Assembly: GCF_030645335.1 (NCBI RefSeq)
Contig: NZ_JAUSNH010000129.1
Span: 1-41,424, forward strand
Reading direction: 5' to 3'
Length of the DNA stretch: 41,424 nucleotides
DNA from: Lacisediminimonas sp.
GTDB taxonomy: Bacteria; Pseudomonadota; Gammaproteobacteria; Burkholderiales; Burkholderiaceae_D
A program made the translations under genes and the position numbers. Within the stretch, counting starts at the first letter, position 1. The number at the start of each line of letters is the position of its first letter. This document shows, piece by piece, positions 1-10,693 of this stretch. Under the pieces are notes generated by a model. The model had not been told where the DNA came from. It ran no database searches and saw only the letters and a program-made list of their open reading frames with translations.

Positions 1-1
1 G

Positions 2-187
2 GCGGTCCGCCCGAACCCGATGACGGGTACGACTGGTGGCATCGTCGACAAGCTGATGCCCATACATGTATCGAACGTAGCGCTGTTCAATGGCGCGACC
101 GGCAAGGCAGATCGGGTTGGATTCAAGACCGTTGACGGCAAGAAAGTCCGCGTCTACAAATCCAACGGCGAAGCCGTGAAGGGGTAA
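2..187 (+). CDS. rplX: 50S ribosomal protein L24, C-terminal part (truncated by window start)
   Basis: Frame 2 reads [61 protein letters not shown], a typical L24 C-terminus, directly upstream of rplE. Confidence 0.95.
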   Translation, partial: AVRPNPMTGTTGGIVDKLMPIHVSNVALFNGATGKADRVGFKTVDGKKVRVYKSNGEAVKG

Positions 188-193
188 GGAAAA

Positions 194-733
194 ATGACCC
201 GTTTCCAGGATTTCTACGAAAAAGACGTCGTTGCCAATTTGACGACGAAGTTCGGCTACAAGTCGCGCATGCAAGTGCCGCGGCTTACCAAGATCACACT
301 CAACATGGGTGTGGGCGAGGCGATTGCTGACAAGAAGGTCATCGAGCACGCTGTAGGCGACATGACGAAGATCGCAGGCCAGAAGCCTGTCGTGACCAAG
401 GCTCGGAAGGCAATCGCGGGATTCAAGATTCGCGAAGGCTACCCGATCGGTTGCATGGTGACGTTGCGCGGCAAGGCGATGTACGAGTTTCTCGATCGCC
501 TGGTTACCGTTGCGTTGCCCCGCGTTCGCGATTTCCGTGGCGTGTCCGGTCGTGCATTTGACGGTCGTGGCAACTACAACATCGGTGTGAAAGAGCAGAT
601 CATTTTCCCCGAGATCGAGTACGACAAGATTGATGCGCTGCGTGGGCTGAACATCAGCATCACGACTACCGCAAAAACTGACGAAGAGGCCAAGGCTCTC
701 CTCGCCGAATTTAAATTCCCGTTCAGAAACTGA
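194..733 (+). CDS. rplE: 50S ribosomal protein L5
   Basis: 179 aa ORF with L5 sequence ([25 protein letters not shown]); spc operon position. Confidence 0.98.
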   Translation: MTRFQDFYEKDVVANLTTKFGYKSRMQVPRLTKITLNMGVGEAIADKKVIEHAVGDMTKIAGQKPVVTKARKAIAGFKIREGYPIGCMVTLRGKAMYEFLDRLVTVALPRVRDFRGVSGRAFDGRGNYNIGVKEQIIFPEIEYDKIDALRGLNISITTTAKTDEEAKALLAEFKFPFRN

Positions 734-740
734 GGATGCC

Positions 741-1046
741 ATGGCAAAACTGGCACTGATTAACCGTGAACAAAAGCGCGCCGACCTGGTAAAGAAGTAT
801 GCCGGCAAGCGCGCCGAGTTGAAGGCAATCATCGACGACCAATCGAAGTCCGAGGAAGAGCGTTACGAGGCGCGGCTGAAGTTGCAGGCGCTGCCCCGTA
901 ATTCGAGTCCGACGCGTCAGCGCAATCGTTGCGCCTTGACTGGTCGTCCCCGTGGCACTTTCCGCAAGTTCGGTCTGGCCCGTACCAAGATCCGTGAAAT
1001 CGCCATGCGCGGCGAGATCCCGGGTATGACTAAAGCCAGCTGGTAA
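741..1046 (+). CDS. rpsN: 30S ribosomal protein S14
   Basis: 101 aa; [26 protein letters not shown] motif. Confidence 0.98.
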   Translation: MAKLALINREQKRADLVKKYAGKRAELKAIIDDQSKSEEERYEARLKLQALPRNSSPTRQRNRCALTGRPRGTFRKFGLARTKIREIAMRGEIPGMTKASW

Positions 1047-1059
1047 TAGGAGAACAAGC

Positions 1060-1455
1060 ATGAGTATGAGCGATCCTATCGCCGATATGCTGACCCGCAT
1101 ACGCAACGCCCAAGGCGTGGAGAAAGCATCGGTATCGATGCCCTCGTCCAAGGTAAAAGTTGCGATTGCCGCAGTGTTGAAGGATGAAGGTTATATCGAC
1201 AGCTACGTCGTCACCGAAGAGGGTGGCAAGGCGCAGTTGGCGATCACGTTGAAGTATTACGCCGGTCGCCCGGTCATCGAGCATCTGAAGCGCATATCGC
1301 GTCCTGGCCTGCGGATCTACCGCGGCAAGGACCAGATCCCGACCGTCCTGAATGGATTGGGTGTTGCCATCATGTCGACGCCCAAGGGCGTGATGACCGA
1401 CCGCAAAGCACGCGCAGCCGGTCTCGGCGGCGAGTTGATTTGCACCGTCGCTTAA
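1060..1455 (+). CDS. rpsH: 30S ribosomal protein S8
   Basis: [18 protein letters not shown] start; 131 aa. Confidence 0.98.
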   Translation: MSMSDPIADMLTRIRNAQGVEKASVSMPSSKVKVAIAAVLKDEGYIDSYVVTEEGGKAQLAITLKYYAGRPVIEHLKRISRPGLRIYRGKDQIPTVLNGLGVAIMSTPKGVMTDRKARAAGLGGELICTVA

Positions 1456-1465
1456 GGAGTGCAAG

Positions 1466-1999
1466 ATGTCTCGTGTAGGTAAAAGCCCCATTGCACTGCC
1501 GGCCGGCGTGGAAGTCACGCTAGCTGCAGAGCAGATCAAGGTCAAGGGCCCATTGGGCGCCCTGACTCTGCCTTTGACCGGTCAGGTCAAGGTAGTAAAT
1601 GAGAACAACACGCTCACGTTCGAGCCAGTTGGCGACAGTCGTGAAGCGAATGCGATGTTTGGCACCGTTCGCGCACTCGTCAACAACATGGTGACTGGTG
1701 TCTCCAAGGGGTTCGAGAAGAAGCTGAACCTGGTTGGCGTTGGTTTTCGTGCGGCAGTACAGGGCGACAAGCTGAATCTGTCCCTCGGCTATTCGCATCC
1801 GGTGGTCTACCAGCTTCCGGCTGGTACGAAGGCCGTGACCCCGACGCCCACCGAAATCCTGATTTCGGGTGTTGATCGTCAGGTGGTCGGCCAGGTGGCG
1901 GCTGAAGTTCGTGCTTATCGTCCTCCCGAGCCTTACAAGGGCAAGGGTGTCCGGTACTCCGACGAAGTCGTCGTGATCAAAGAAACCAAGAAGAAGTAA
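1466..1999 (+). CDS. rplF: 50S ribosomal protein L6
   Basis: [15 protein letters not shown] start; [12 protein letters not shown]-terminal motif. Confidence 0.98.
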   Translation: MSRVGKSPIALPAGVEVTLAAEQIKVKGPLGALTLPLTGQVKVVNENNTLTFEPVGDSREANAMFGTVRALVNNMVTGVSKGFEKKLNLVGVGFRAAVQGDKLNLSLGYSHPVVYQLPAGTKAVTPTPTEILISGVDRQVVGQVAAEVRAYRPPEPYKGKGVRYSDEVVVIKETKKK

Positions 2000-2011
2000 T
2001 AGGGGCTGCGC

Positions 2012-2374
2012 ATGGACAAGAAACAATCACGCCTGCGTCGCGGACGGCAAACCCGCGCGAAGATTGCGGAGCTCAAGGTCAATCGACTTTCAGTTCACCG
2101 CACCAATTTGCATATCTACGCAACGATCTTCGGACCGGATGCGAAGGTTTTGGCCTCCGCGTCGACAGCAGAGGCTGAAGTGCGCCTGGAGCTGGCAGGC
2201 CAATCGGGCAAAGGCGGCAACGTTGCAGCTGCGACGCTTGTTGGCAAACGGGTCGCTGAGAAAGCGTTGAAAGCCGGGATATCTGAGGTGGCTTTTGACC
2301 GCTCCGGTTTCCGTTACCACGGACGTGTCAAGGCCGTCGCCGAGGCCGCTCGCGAAGCTGGTCTGAAAATCTAA
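2012..2374 (+). CDS. rplR: 50S ribosomal protein L18
   Basis: 120 aa; [38 protein letters not shown]. Confidence 0.98.
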   Translation: MDKKQSRLRRGRQTRAKIAELKVNRLSVHRTNLHIYATIFGPDAKVLASASTAEAEVRLELAGQSGKGGNVAAATLVGKRVAEKALKAGISEVAFDRSGFRYHGRVKAVAEAAREAGLKI

Positions 2375-2386
2375 GGAATAGTCATC

Positions 2387-2905
2387 ATGGCAAAGATGCA
2401 GTCGAAGATGCAAAGCGAGAAGCCGGATGACGGCATGCGCGAGAAGATGATCGCCGTGAACCGCGTGACCAAAGTGGTCAAAGGCGGCCGGATCATGGGT
2501 TTCGCAGCGCTGGCAGTGGTTGGTGATGGCGATGGTCGTATCGGCATGGGCAAGGGCAAGTCGAAAGAAGTGCCGGTTGCTGTCCAGAAGGCAATGGAAG
2601 AAGCCCGCCGCAAGATGATCAAGGTGACGTTGAAGAATGGCACCCTGCAGCACACGGTGACGGGCAAGCATGGCGCCTCTTCTGTGTTGATGGCGCCGGC
2701 AAAAGACGGTACCGGTGTTATCGCTGGTGGTCCGATGCGCGCAATTTTCGAAGTGATGGGCGTGACCAATGTGGTTGCCAAGTCGCTCGGCTCGACCAAT
2801 CCTTACAACATGGTTCGCGCCACGTTGAACGGCCTGGCGAAGATGAATACTCCTTCCGAAATCGCTGCCAAACGTGGCAAGTCGGTTGAAGAAATCCTCG
2901 GCTAA
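2387..2905 (+). CDS. rpsE: 30S ribosomal protein S5
   Basis: 172 aa; [34 protein letters not shown]. Confidence 0.98.
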   Translation: MAKMQSKMQSEKPDDGMREKMIAVNRVTKVVKGGRIMGFAALAVVGDGDGRIGMGKGKSKEVPVAVQKAMEEARRKMIKVTLKNGTLQHTVTGKHGASSVLMAPAKDGTGVIAGGPMRAIFEVMGVTNVVAKSLGSTNPYNMVRATLNGLAKMNTPSEIAAKRGKSVEEILG

Positions 2906-2916
2906 GGGTGGTGCAG

Positions 2917-3093
2917 ATGGAAAAAATCAAAGTCAAGCTGGTTAAGGGACTGATCGGTACGCGCGAAGATCACCGCGCGACGGTCCGCGGACTCGGTCTG
3001 CGACGCATCAACTCAGTTTCCGAACTGGAAGATACCCCATCGGTACGCGGCATGATCAATAAGGTCGCTTACCTCGTGAAAGTGGTTTCGTAA
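2917..3093 (+). CDS. rpmD: 50S ribosomal protein L30
   Basis: [33 protein letters not shown] at 2917 preferred over the GTG at 2908. Confidence 0.96.
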   Translation: MEKIKVKLVKGLIGTREDHRATVRGLGLRRINSVSELEDTPSVRGMINKVAYLVKVVS

Positions 3094-3119
3094 GCCTCGG
3101 GCTTGCGAACGGAGCAAAC

Positions 3120-3551
3120 ATGGAATTGAATAACATACAGCCCGCCGATGGCGCCAAGCATGCAAAACGCCGAGTAGGGCGAGGCATCGGGTCAGGCCTT
3201 GGCAAGACCGCTGGTCGTGGTCACAAAGGTCAGAAATCGCGTTCCGGCGGCTTTCATAAAGTCGGCTTCGAGGGCGGTCAGATGCCTTTGCAGCGTCGCC
3301 TTCCGAAGCGCGGCTTCAAGTCGCTTGCGACGCCGTACAAGGCTGAAGTGCGTCTTTCCGACCTGGAGAAGTTGCCAGTCACGGAAGTCGACATCCTGGC
3401 GCTAAAACAAGCTGGCGTTGTATCTGAGCTGGCGCGCGTCATTCGCGTGATCGATTCGGGTACGCTGACCAAAAAGGTCACGCTCAAGGGCTTGATCGCA
3501 ACTAAAGGCGCAAAAGCCGCAATCGAAGCCGCTGGCGGCTCGGTAGCGTAA
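3120..3551 (+). CDS. rplO: 50S ribosomal protein L15
   Basis: 143 aa; [25 protein letters not shown]. Confidence 0.98.
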   Translation: MELNNIQPADGAKHAKRRVGRGIGSGLGKTAGRGHKGQKSRSGGFHKVGFEGGQMPLQRRLPKRGFKSLATPYKAEVRLSDLEKLPVTEVDILALKQAGVVSELARVIRVIDSGTLTKKVTLKGLIATKGAKAAIEAAGGSVA

Positions 3552-3575
3552 GCCGCGACCGACTTGGAGTAATGT

Positions 3576-4904
3576 TTGGCGACTAGTCCGCAATTGGCGA
3601 AAAGTGCAGCAAGCGGTTTCCCATGGAACCGAGTGTGGTTCTTGTTGGGCGCGCTTGTCGTGTACCGGATCGGCGCACACATCCCGGTGCCGGGCATCGA
3701 CCCGGCGCAACTGGCTCAGCTTTTCAAGCAGAACCAGGGCGGGATATTGGGCATGTTTAACATGTTCTCTGGTGGCGCGCTTTCACGGTTCACGATTTTT
3801 GCGCTCGGGATCATGCCGTATATTTCGGCGTCGATCATCATGCAGCTTCTGACGGTCGTGTCGCCGCAACTGGAAGCGATCAAGAAAGAGGGCGAGTCTG
3901 GCCGGCGCAAGATTACGCAGTACACCCGATATGGCACTTTGGTGCTGGCGACGTTTCAGGCGCTCGGGATTGCGGTTGCACTAGAGTCGCAAGCGGGATT
4001 GGTCATTGATCCAGGCATGGCATTCCGTTTTACCAGTGTCGTGACCTTGGTTACAGGCACGATGTTCCTGATGTGGCTTGGCGAGCAGATCACTGAACGC
4101 GGATTGGGTAACGGGATTTCGATCATTATTTTTGCCGGTATTGCAGCCGGTCTGCCGAGTGCAATTGGCGGGTTGTTTGAGTTGGTGCGAACGGGATCGA
4201 TGAGTGCGCTTGCCGCGATCGTGATTTGCATCATCGTAGCGGTGGTGACTTTCCTGGTCGTGTTCATTGAGCGTGGGCAGCGGAAAATCCTGGTGAACTA
4301 CGCCAAGCGACAGGTTGGAAACAAGATTTATGGTGGGCAAAGCAGTCATTTGCCGTTGAAGTTGAATATGGCAGGTGTGATCCCGCCGATCTTCGCGTCG
4401 TCGATCATCTTGTTCCCGGCGACGATTACGAGTTGGTTCACGACGGGTGATTCGACTAATGTCGTGACACGGTTCCTGAAGGATTTGGCAGCTTCGTTGG
4501 CGCCGGGAGAACCGATTCATGCATTGCTTTACGCTGCCGCGATTATATTTTTCTGCTTTTTCTATACCGCGTTGGTATTCAACAGCAGGGAGACGGCGGA
4601 CAACCTGAAGAAGAGTGGCGCGTTCGTTCCTGGCATTCGTCCTGGTGATCAGACTGCCCGTTATATAGACAAGATATTGATGCGCCTGACCCTGGCCGGC
4701 GCACTCTATATAACGTTGGTCTGCTTGTTGCCCGAGTTTCTGATTGCCCGATGGAAGGTGCCGTTCTACTTCGGTGGAACATCATTGTTGATCATTGTGG
4801 TTGTCACGATGGACTTCATGTCGCAAGTGCAGAATTATGTAATGTCGCAGCAGTATGAGTCGTTGTTGCGCAAGGCGAACTTCAAGGGCGGCATGTCGCG
4901 ATAG
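3576..4904 (+). CDS. secY: Sec translocase subunit SecY
   Basis: 442 aa multi-spanning protein; [48 protein letters not shown] start with GGAG 6 nt upstream. Confidence 0.98.
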   Translation: MATSPQLAKSAASGFPWNRVWFLLGALVVYRIGAHIPVPGIDPAQLAQLFKQNQGGILGMFNMFSGGALSRFTIFALGIMPYISASIIMQLLTVVSPQLEAIKKEGESGRRKITQYTRYGTLVLATFQALGIAVALESQAGLVIDPGMAFRFTSVVTLVTGTMFLMWLGEQITERGLGNGISIIIFAGIAAGLPSAIGGLFELVRTGSMSALAAIVICIIVAVVTFLVVFIERGQRKILVNYAKRQVGNKIYGGQSSHLPLKLNMAGVIPPIFASSIILFPATITSWFTTGDSTNVVTRFLKDLAASLAPGEPIHALLYAAAIIFFCFFYTALVFNSRETADNLKKSGAFVPGIRPGDQTARYIDKILMRLTLAGALYITLVCLLPEFLIARWKVPFYFGGTSLLIIVVVTMDFMSQVQNYVMSQQYESLLRKANFKGGMSR

Positions 4905-4930
4905 GCAGGCCCCCGGAACGAGCGTAGCGA

Positions 4931-5149
4931 ATGGCAAAAGATGATGTCATCCAGATGCAGGGAGAGATTCTCGAAAATCTTCCAAACGCGACATTCAGGG
5001 TGAAGTTGGAAAATGGACACGTTGTCCTGGGCCATATCTCCGGCAAGATGCGTATGCATTACATTCGCATCCTTCCGGGAGACAAGGTGACAGTTGAGTT
5101 GACGCCGTATGACCTAAGTCGGGCGCGGATTGTTTTCCGTACCAAGTAA
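4931..5149 (+). CDS. infA: Translation initiation factor IF-1
   Basis: [41 protein letters not shown]. Confidence 0.98.
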   Translation: MAKDDVIQMQGEILENLPNATFRVKLENGHVVLGHISGKMRMHYIRILPGDKVTVELTPYDLSRARIVFRTK

Positions 5150-5193
5150 ATCAGAGTAACTGAATAACCAGAACTGGAAGAAAGAGGGCCACC

Positions 5194-5307
5194 ATGAAAG
5201 TGCTCGCATCAGTCAAGCGGATCTGCCGCAACTGCAAAATTATCAAGCGCAAAGGCGTTGTCCGTGTGATATGCACGGAGCCTCGTCACAAGCAGCGCCA
5301 AGGTTAA
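5194..5307 (+). CDS. rpmJ: 50S ribosomal protein L36
   Basis: My own translation gives [37 protein letters not shown] (37 aa); absent from the supplied ORF track because of its length. Confidence 0.96.
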   Translation: MKVLASVKRICRNCKIIKRKGVVRVICTEPRHKQRQG

Positions 5308-5336
5308 CTTTAACGTTATTGATCAAGGAATAACGA

Positions 5337-5702
5337 ATGGCACGTATTGCAGGGGTCAACATCCCCAACCACCAGCACGCCGTAATCGGCTTGACTGCCA
5401 TCTTTGGTATTGGCCGCCCGCGCGCAGAAAAGATTTGCGAAGTCACCGGCGTTCCGACCACCAAAAAGGTCAAGGATCTCGATGATAACGAGCTCGAAAA
5501 ACTGCGTGACGCCATCGCAAAATTCATCGTAGAAGGCGACTTGCGTCGCGAAGTCTCGATGAACATCAAGCGGCTCATGGATCTCGGTTCGTATCGTGGT
5601 TTGCGGCATCGCAAAGGGCTGCCTTGCCGCGGTCAGCGTACCCGCACCAACGCCCGTACCCGCAAGGGTCCTCGCAAGGCCGCGCAAGCGCTGAAGAAAT
5701 AA
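5337..5702 (+). CDS. rpsM: 30S ribosomal protein S13
   Basis: [31 protein letters not shown]; 121 aa. Confidence 0.98.
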   Translation: MARIAGVNIPNHQHAVIGLTAIFGIGRPRAEKICEVTGVPTTKKVKDLDDNELEKLRDAIAKFIVEGDLRREVSMNIKRLMDLGSYRGLRHRKGLPCRGQRTRTNARTRKGPRKAAQALKK

Positions 5703-5735
5703 TTCCGAGCCTCGTCCGGATTCAAGGAAAAGATC

Positions 5736-6140
5736 ATGGCAAAAGCACCAAATAACGCCGCAGCAGCACGCGTGCGCAAGAAAGTTAAAAAGAACGTTTC
5801 GGACGGGGTTGCTCATATACACGCCTCGTTCAACAACACCATCATTACGATCACCGATCGTCAGGGCAATGCGTTGTCCTGGGCAACGTCGGGTGGTGCT
5901 GGCTTCAAGGGTTCGCGCAAGTCGACTCCATTTGCTGCCCAAGTCGCTGCAGAAGCTGCAGGCCGGGTCGCAATCGAATACGGCCTCAAGAATCTGGAGG
6001 TTCGGATCAAGGGACCAGGTCCAGGACGCGAATCCGCAGTGCGGGCGCTCAATGGTTTGGGCTTGAAGATCACCCTGATCCAGGACGTGACGCCGGTTCC
6101 GCATAACGGCTGCCGCCCACCGAAGCGTCGTCGTATTTAA
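5736..6140 (+). CDS. rpsK: 30S ribosomal protein S11
   Basis: [45 protein letters not shown] terminus. Confidence 0.98.
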   Translation: MAKAPNNAAAARVRKKVKKNVSDGVAHIHASFNNTIITITDRQGNALSWATSGGAGFKGSRKSTPFAAQVAAEAAGRVAIEYGLKNLEVRIKGPGPGRESAVRALNGLGLKITLIQDVTPVPHNGCRPPKRRRI

Positions 6141-6163
6141 ATTTTCGGCAGTACCTGCAAGCT

Positions 6164-6195
6164 GCCCGCCAATGTCCTTGGCGGGCTTTGTTCTT
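6164..6195 (+). terminator. Terminator-like hairpin between rpsK and rpsD
   Basis: GCCCGCCAA (6164-6172) / TTGGCGGGC (6178-6186), perfect 9-bp stem, 5-nt loop, followed by TTTGTTCTT. Confidence 0.6.
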
Positions 6196-6277
6196 AAGAC
6201 CACCGTCCACCCGAATCAAGGGAAGGACTAGCGCCTGATGGACTTTCCATCGGGGCGTCATCGTAAAAGGAAAAACC

Positions 6278-6901
6278 GTGGCTCGTTACATTGGACCCAA
6301 AGCAAAACTGTCGCGCCGTGAAGGCACCGACCTGTTCCTGAAAAGTGCACGCCGTTCGCTCGATTCGAAGTGCAAACTTGATTCGAAGCCTGGCCAGCAT
6401 GGCCGCACATCCGGCCAGCGTACCTCCGACTATGGCAACCAACTGCGCGAAAAGCAGAAGGTCAAGCGCATGTACGGATTGCTGGAACGTCAGTTCCGTC
6501 GCTACTTTGCTGAAGCGGATCGTCGCAAGGGCAACACTGGCGAGACGCTGCTGAAGTTGCTGGAGTCACGTCTGGACAACGTCATTTATCGCATGGGCTT
6601 TGGTTCGACCCGTGCTGAAGCGCGGCAACTGGTGTCGCACAAGGCATTCACGGTCAACGGCAATGTGGTGAACATTGCGTCGTTCCAGGTCAAGCCGGGC
6701 GACGTCGTGACGGTCCGTGACAAGGCAAAGAAGCAAGTCCGCATCATGGAAGCGCTGTCGCTGGCAGAGCAGAGTGGCATGCCGTCCTGGGTTGCCGTTG
6801 ATGCCAAGAAGATGGAAGGTACATTCAAGTCCGTACCGGACCGCAGCGAGATCGCTGCCGACGTCAACGAGTCGTTGATCGTCGAATTGTATTCGCGTTA
6901 A
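6278..6901 (+). CDS. rpsD: 30S ribosomal protein S4
   Basis: GTG start; [57 protein letters not shown]. Confidence 0.98.
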   Translation: MARYIGPKAKLSRREGTDLFLKSARRSLDSKCKLDSKPGQHGRTSGQRTSDYGNQLREKQKVKRMYGLLERQFRRYFAEADRRKGNTGETLLKLLESRLDNVIYRMGFGSTRAEARQLVSHKAFTVNGNVVNIASFQVKPGDVVTVRDKAKKQVRIMEALSLAEQSGMPSWVAVDAKKMEGTFKSVPDRSEIAADVNESLIVELYSR

Positions 6902-6913
6902 TCGCCACGTATA

Positions 6914-6942
6914 CCGCCGCCTCGTCAGAGGGGGTTTTTTTG
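6914..6942 (+). terminator. Weak terminator-like hairpin between rpsD and rpoA
   Basis: CCGCCTC GTCA GAGGGGG followed by TTTTTTT; stem has a G-G mismatch. Confidence 0.4.
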
Positions 6943-6997
6943 TAATGCCATCAGCCTTATCGGTGTAACGAGCCGAGGGTATTGACGAGGACATTTC

Positions 6998-7975
6998 ATG
7001 CAAAACAGTTTGTTGAAGCCGCGAATCATCGAAGTCGAGACACTTGGCGCCAGCCATGCGAAGGTCGTCATGGAGCCGTTCGAGCGTGGCTATGGCCATA
7101 CGCTTGGCAACGCATTGCGTCGCGTCCTGCTGTCATCAATGGTCGGCTATGCGCCTACCGAAGTGACGATCGCCGGTGTTGTACACGAGTACTCTTCGCT
7201 GGATGGCGTTCAGGAAGACGTGGTCGACCTGCTACTGAACCTGAAGGGTGTCGTGTTCAAGCTGCACAATCGCGACGATGTCACGCTGACCCTGAAGAAG
7301 GAAGGCGAGGGCGCAGTACTTGCTTCCGATATCGACCTTCCTCATGACGTCGAGCTGATCAATCCGGAACACGTGATCGCCCACCTGACCGCGGGTGGCA
7401 AGCTGGACATGCAGATCAAGGTCGAAAAGGGCCGTGGTTATGTTCCAGGTAACGTGCGCCGCCTGTCTGAAGACACGAACAAGACGATCGGCCGGATCAT
7501 CCTGGACGCCTCGTTTTCGCCGGTTCGCCGCGTTTCTTATTTCGTCGAGTCCGCTCGCGTGGAACAGCGCACCGATCTCGACAAGCTCGTCATCAATATC
7601 GAGACCAATGGTGTGATTTCGCCGGAAGAGGCGATTCGCCAGTCGGCACGGGTGTTGGTGGACCAGCTCAATGTGTTCGCTGCGCTTGAAGGTACTGAAG
7701 CGGCTGCCGAAGCGCCATCGCGCGCGCCGTCGGTCGATCCGATCCTGTTGCGTCCGGTCGACGACCTGGAATTGACGGTTCGTTCGGCAAACTGCCTGAA
7801 GGCGGAAAACATCTACTACATCGGCGACCTGATCCAGCGCAGCGAAAACGAGCTGCTGAAGACGCCGAACCTGGGCCGCAAATCGCTCAACGAGATCAAG
7901 GAAGTACTTGCATCCCGTGGTTTGACCCTGGGCATGAAGCTCGAGAATTGGCCACCTGCCGGTCTCGAGAAATAA
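6998..7975 (+). CDS. rpoA: DNA-directed RNA polymerase subunit alpha
   Basis: 325 aa; [24 protein letters not shown]-terminal [34 protein letters not shown]. Confidence 0.98.
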   Translation: MQNSLLKPRIIEVETLGASHAKVVMEPFERGYGHTLGNALRRVLLSSMVGYAPTEVTIAGVVHEYSSLDGVQEDVVDLLLNLKGVVFKLHNRDDVTLTLKKEGEGAVLASDIDLPHDVELINPEHVIAHLTAGGKLDMQIKVEKGRGYVPGNVRRLSEDTNKTIGRIILDASFSPVRRVSYFVESARVEQRTDLDKLVINIETNGVISPEEAIRQSARVLVDQLNVFAALEGTEAAAEAPSRAPSVDPILLRPVDDLELTVRSANCLKAENIYYIGDLIQRSENELLKTPNLGRKSLNEIKEVLASRGLTLGMKLENWPPAGLEK

Positions 7976-8090
7976 TTTGGTCGGGGCGGATAAAACCGTC
8001 CTGGCTGATTGCAACATTACATTACCGGCCCGCGCTTGCTTTGTCTTGCGATAGAAGAGCTGGATGCAAACTTACTATTAAGGAATCATC

Positions 8091-8486
8091 ATGCGTCACC
8101 GTCACGGCCTTCGTAAGCTCAATCGCACATCGTCCCATCGTCTGGCGATGCTGCGCAACATGACAGTATCCCTGCTTCGTCACGAAGCAATCAAAACCAC
8201 GCTGCCAAAGGCGAAAGAGTTGCGCCGCGTCATCGAGCCGATCATCACGATCGGCAAGACCAATTCGCTCGCGAACAAGCGCCTGGCTTTCAACCGCCTG
8301 CGTGACCGCGAAATGGTATTGAAGCTTTTCGCTGAAATCGGCCCGCGCTATGCAAGTCGCAACGGTGGCTACACCCGCATCCTGAAAATGGGTTTCCGTC
8401 AGGGCGACAACGCACCGATGGCCTTCGTCGAACTGGTTGACCGGCCAGAGACCACAGAGGCAGTCGAGGACACGAGCGGCGAATAA
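8091..8486 (+). CDS. rplQ: 50S ribosomal protein L17
   Basis: [46 protein letters not shown]. Confidence 0.98.
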   Translation: MRHRHGLRKLNRTSSHRLAMLRNMTVSLLRHEAIKTTLPKAKELRRVIEPIITIGKTNSLANKRLAFNRLRDREMVLKLFAEIGPRYASRNGGYTRILKMGFRQGDNAPMAFVELVDRPETTEAVEDTSGE

Positions 8487-8503
8487 GCGCGCACGCTCCA
8501 GCA

Positions 8504-8534
8504 AAAAGCCAGGCTCGCCTGGCTTTTGTTTTTT
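8504..8534 (+). terminator. Rho-independent terminator after rplQ
   Basis: AAAAGCCAGG CTCG CCTGGCTTTT then GTTTTTT. Confidence 0.9.
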
Positions 8535-8606
8535 GGGATAATGCTGCTGTTCACATCGGGCTGCACCCACGCCCGGCTTCCAATTGTCGTCCTACCGGTT
8601 AGCACG

Positions 8607-9539
8607 ATGTCCGATCCGATCATCCTTTCTGCTTCTGATTTGCACAAGTCCTATGGCAAGGGCGCTGATCGTGTCGCTGTCATCAACGGGCTTTCCTTCT
8701 CGCTGCGCAAGGGCGAATGTTATGGGCTGCTGGGCCCTAACGGCGCAGGAAAGACCACGACACTGCGCCTATGCCTTGGCCTGACCATCGCTGACAAAGG
8801 CACGATTCGTCTGGCAGGCTACGACGTCCCTCAGCACGCCCGGGAGGCGCGCGTACGGATCGGCGTGGTTCCGCAGGGGGATAATCTTGACCCCGACTTT
8901 ACCGTTTTCGAAAATTTGCTGGTGTTTGGTCGCTACTTCGGCCTGCCTGACGCCCTTATCCTGGAGCGGATTCCCCTACTGCTGGAATTCTCGAACCTCA
9001 CTGCCAAGAAGCATGCGCGTATTGGCGAGCTGTCCGGCGGAATGAAGCGTCGTCTGACGCTGGCACGTTCACTGGTCAACGATCCCGACCTGATTTTCAT
9101 GGATGAGCCGACTACGGGACTCGATCCCCAGGCGCGGCACATGATCTGGGAGCGGCTAAAGCGTCTCCTCGCCGACGGGAAAACGATCTTCCTCACGACG
9201 CACTTCATGGATGAGGCGGAACGCTTGTGCGATCGTCTGGCGGTAATCGATCACGGTAGCATGATTGCAGAGGGGGAGCCACGCGCCCTGATCGCAAGCC
9301 ACATCGAGGCGGACGTGGTGGAGGTCTATGGCGAGAACGCCTTGCAATGGGGCGAGTCGACCGGGCGCCATATGTCCGGCCGGTTCGAGGTCAGTGGAGA
9401 AACCATTTTTTGCTATACCAACGATGCCAAGCCCTTGCTTGACAGCCTGGCTGGTGTCTCCGGCGTGCGTTACATCCATCGGCCGGCCAACCTTGAAGAC
9501 CTGTTCCTGAAACTCACCGGTCGCGAAATGCGCGATTGA
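8607..9539 (+). CDS. ABC transporter ATP-binding protein, NodI/DrrA-like (DRA family)
   Basis: Walker [11 protein letters not shown], signature [15 protein letters not shown], Walker [21 protein letters not shown] 8607 ([17 protein letters not shown]) preferred over upstream starts. Confidence 0.93.
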   Translation: MSDPIILSASDLHKSYGKGADRVAVINGLSFSLRKGECYGLLGPNGAGKTTTLRLCLGLTIADKGTIRLAGYDVPQHAREARVRIGVVPQGDNLDPDFTVFENLLVFGRYFGLPDALILERIPLLLEFSNLTAKKHARIGELSGGMKRRLTLARSLVNDPDLIFMDEPTTGLDPQARHMIWERLKRLLADGKTIFLTTHFMDEAERLCDRLAVIDHGSMIAEGEPRALIASHIEADVVEVYGENALQWGESTGRHMSGRFEVSGETIFCYTNDAKPLLDSLAGVSGVRYIHRPANLEDLFLKLTGREMRD

Positions 9540-9553
9540 AAGCGGAAGACTGC

Positions 9554-10336
9554 ATGCTATCGATTTATGCCCTCCCGTCATTTTCCCTGCGCTTTGTTCC
9601 GATCTGGCGGCGCAATTTCCTGGTATGGCGCAAGCTGGCCGGGTCGAGCATATTGGGCAACGTCGCAGAGCCCTTGATCACGCTGATTGCATTCGGCTAT
9701 GGCCTGGGTAGCCTGCTCCAAAATATCGACGGTGTGCCCTACATCGCCTTCCTTGCGTCCGGTGCGATTTGCATGTCCATCATGATGGCCTCTTCATTCG
9801 AGGCTTTGTATTCGGCATTTTCGAGGATGCATGTACAGAAGACCTGGGATGCGCTGCTCAATGCACCGATCGACCTGGACGATGTGGTGCTGGCTGAAAT
9901 GTTATGGGCCGCCACCAAGGCGATGATTTCCGGTTTGGCGATATTGCTGGTGATGTTCATGCTGGGCATCGGCCTCCATCCGCACACGCTGTTGGTATTG
10001 CCCCTGCTGTTCCTGACCGGCATGACCTTTGCGTCGCTTGGCCTGGTGGTGAACGCAGTCGCAAAAGGCTACGATTTTTTTACCTACTATTTCACCTTGT
10101 TCAACACGCCGATGATCTTCCTGTCCGGGATTTATTACCCGACTACCAAGATGCCGGAGTGGCTGCAAACATTCGCCAGTATCTTGCCGCTGAGCGCGGC
10201 TGTGAATTTAGTGCGACCATTACTGCTGGGGCGCTGGCCTGATTCGTGGATATTCAATCTGGCGGTATTGCTCGTCTACTGTGTCGCCGGTTTTTATGCT
10301 GCCACGGTGTTGACGCGTCGCCGGCTTCTTCGGTAG
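9554..10336 (+). CDS. ABC-2 type transporter permease, NodJ-like
   Basis: About six hydrophobic segments; VWRKLAGSSILGNVAEPLITLIAFGYGLG and LSGIYYPTTKMPEWLQ resemble NodJ/ABC-2 permeases; adjacent to its ATPase. Confidence 0.9.
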   Translation: MLSIYALPSFSLRFVPIWRRNFLVWRKLAGSSILGNVAEPLITLIAFGYGLGSLLQNIDGVPYIAFLASGAICMSIMMASSFEALYSAFSRMHVQKTWDALLNAPIDLDDVVLAEMLWAATKAMISGLAILLVMFMLGIGLHPHTLLVLPLLFLTGMTFASLGLVVNAVAKGYDFFTYYFTLFNTPMIFLSGIYYPTTKMPEWLQTFASILPLSAAVNLVRPLLLGRWPDSWIFNLAVLLVYCVAGFYAATVLTRRRLLR

Positions 10337-10360
10337 CGAGCCCAGGCATGGAGACGCAGC

Positions 10361-10693
10361 ATGGAATCCGTCAGTGTGGTCTTATGTAACGTGCCCGACC
10401 AGGAGACTGGCCGGTCGCTGGCGCGCTTGCTGCTGGAAAAACGTCTCGCCGCCTGTGTCAACCTGCTACCCGGTGTGCGGTCGATGTACCGCTGGCAGGG
10501 GGCGATTGAAGAGGCGCAGGAAGTGACCATGCTGATAAAAACGGTGTCGTCCCGTTATCACGAGGTGGAGCAGGCGATCCGCTCAGTCCACCCTTACGAC
10601 CTACCGGAAATCATTTGCCTGCCGATCCATGCAGGGCTGCCGGGATTCATCGATTGGATAAACGTGGAAACGAGGAAAGACCAGGATGTTTAG
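10361..10693 (+). CDS. cutA: Divalent-cation tolerance protein CutA
   Basis: CNVPDQETGRSLARLLLEKRLAACVNLLPGVRSMYRWQGAIEEAQEV; precedes dsbD. Confidence 0.95.
   Translation: MESVSVVLCNVPDQETGRSLARLLLEKRLAACVNLLPGVRSMYRWQGAIEEAQEVTMLIKTVSSRYHEVEQAIRSVHPYDLPEIICLPIHAGLPGFIDWINVETRKDQDV

Noticed and set aside
5316-6203. 295 aa minus-strand ORF
   Set aside because: Antisense to rpsM and rpsK; shadow ORF over highly conserved ribosomal genes.
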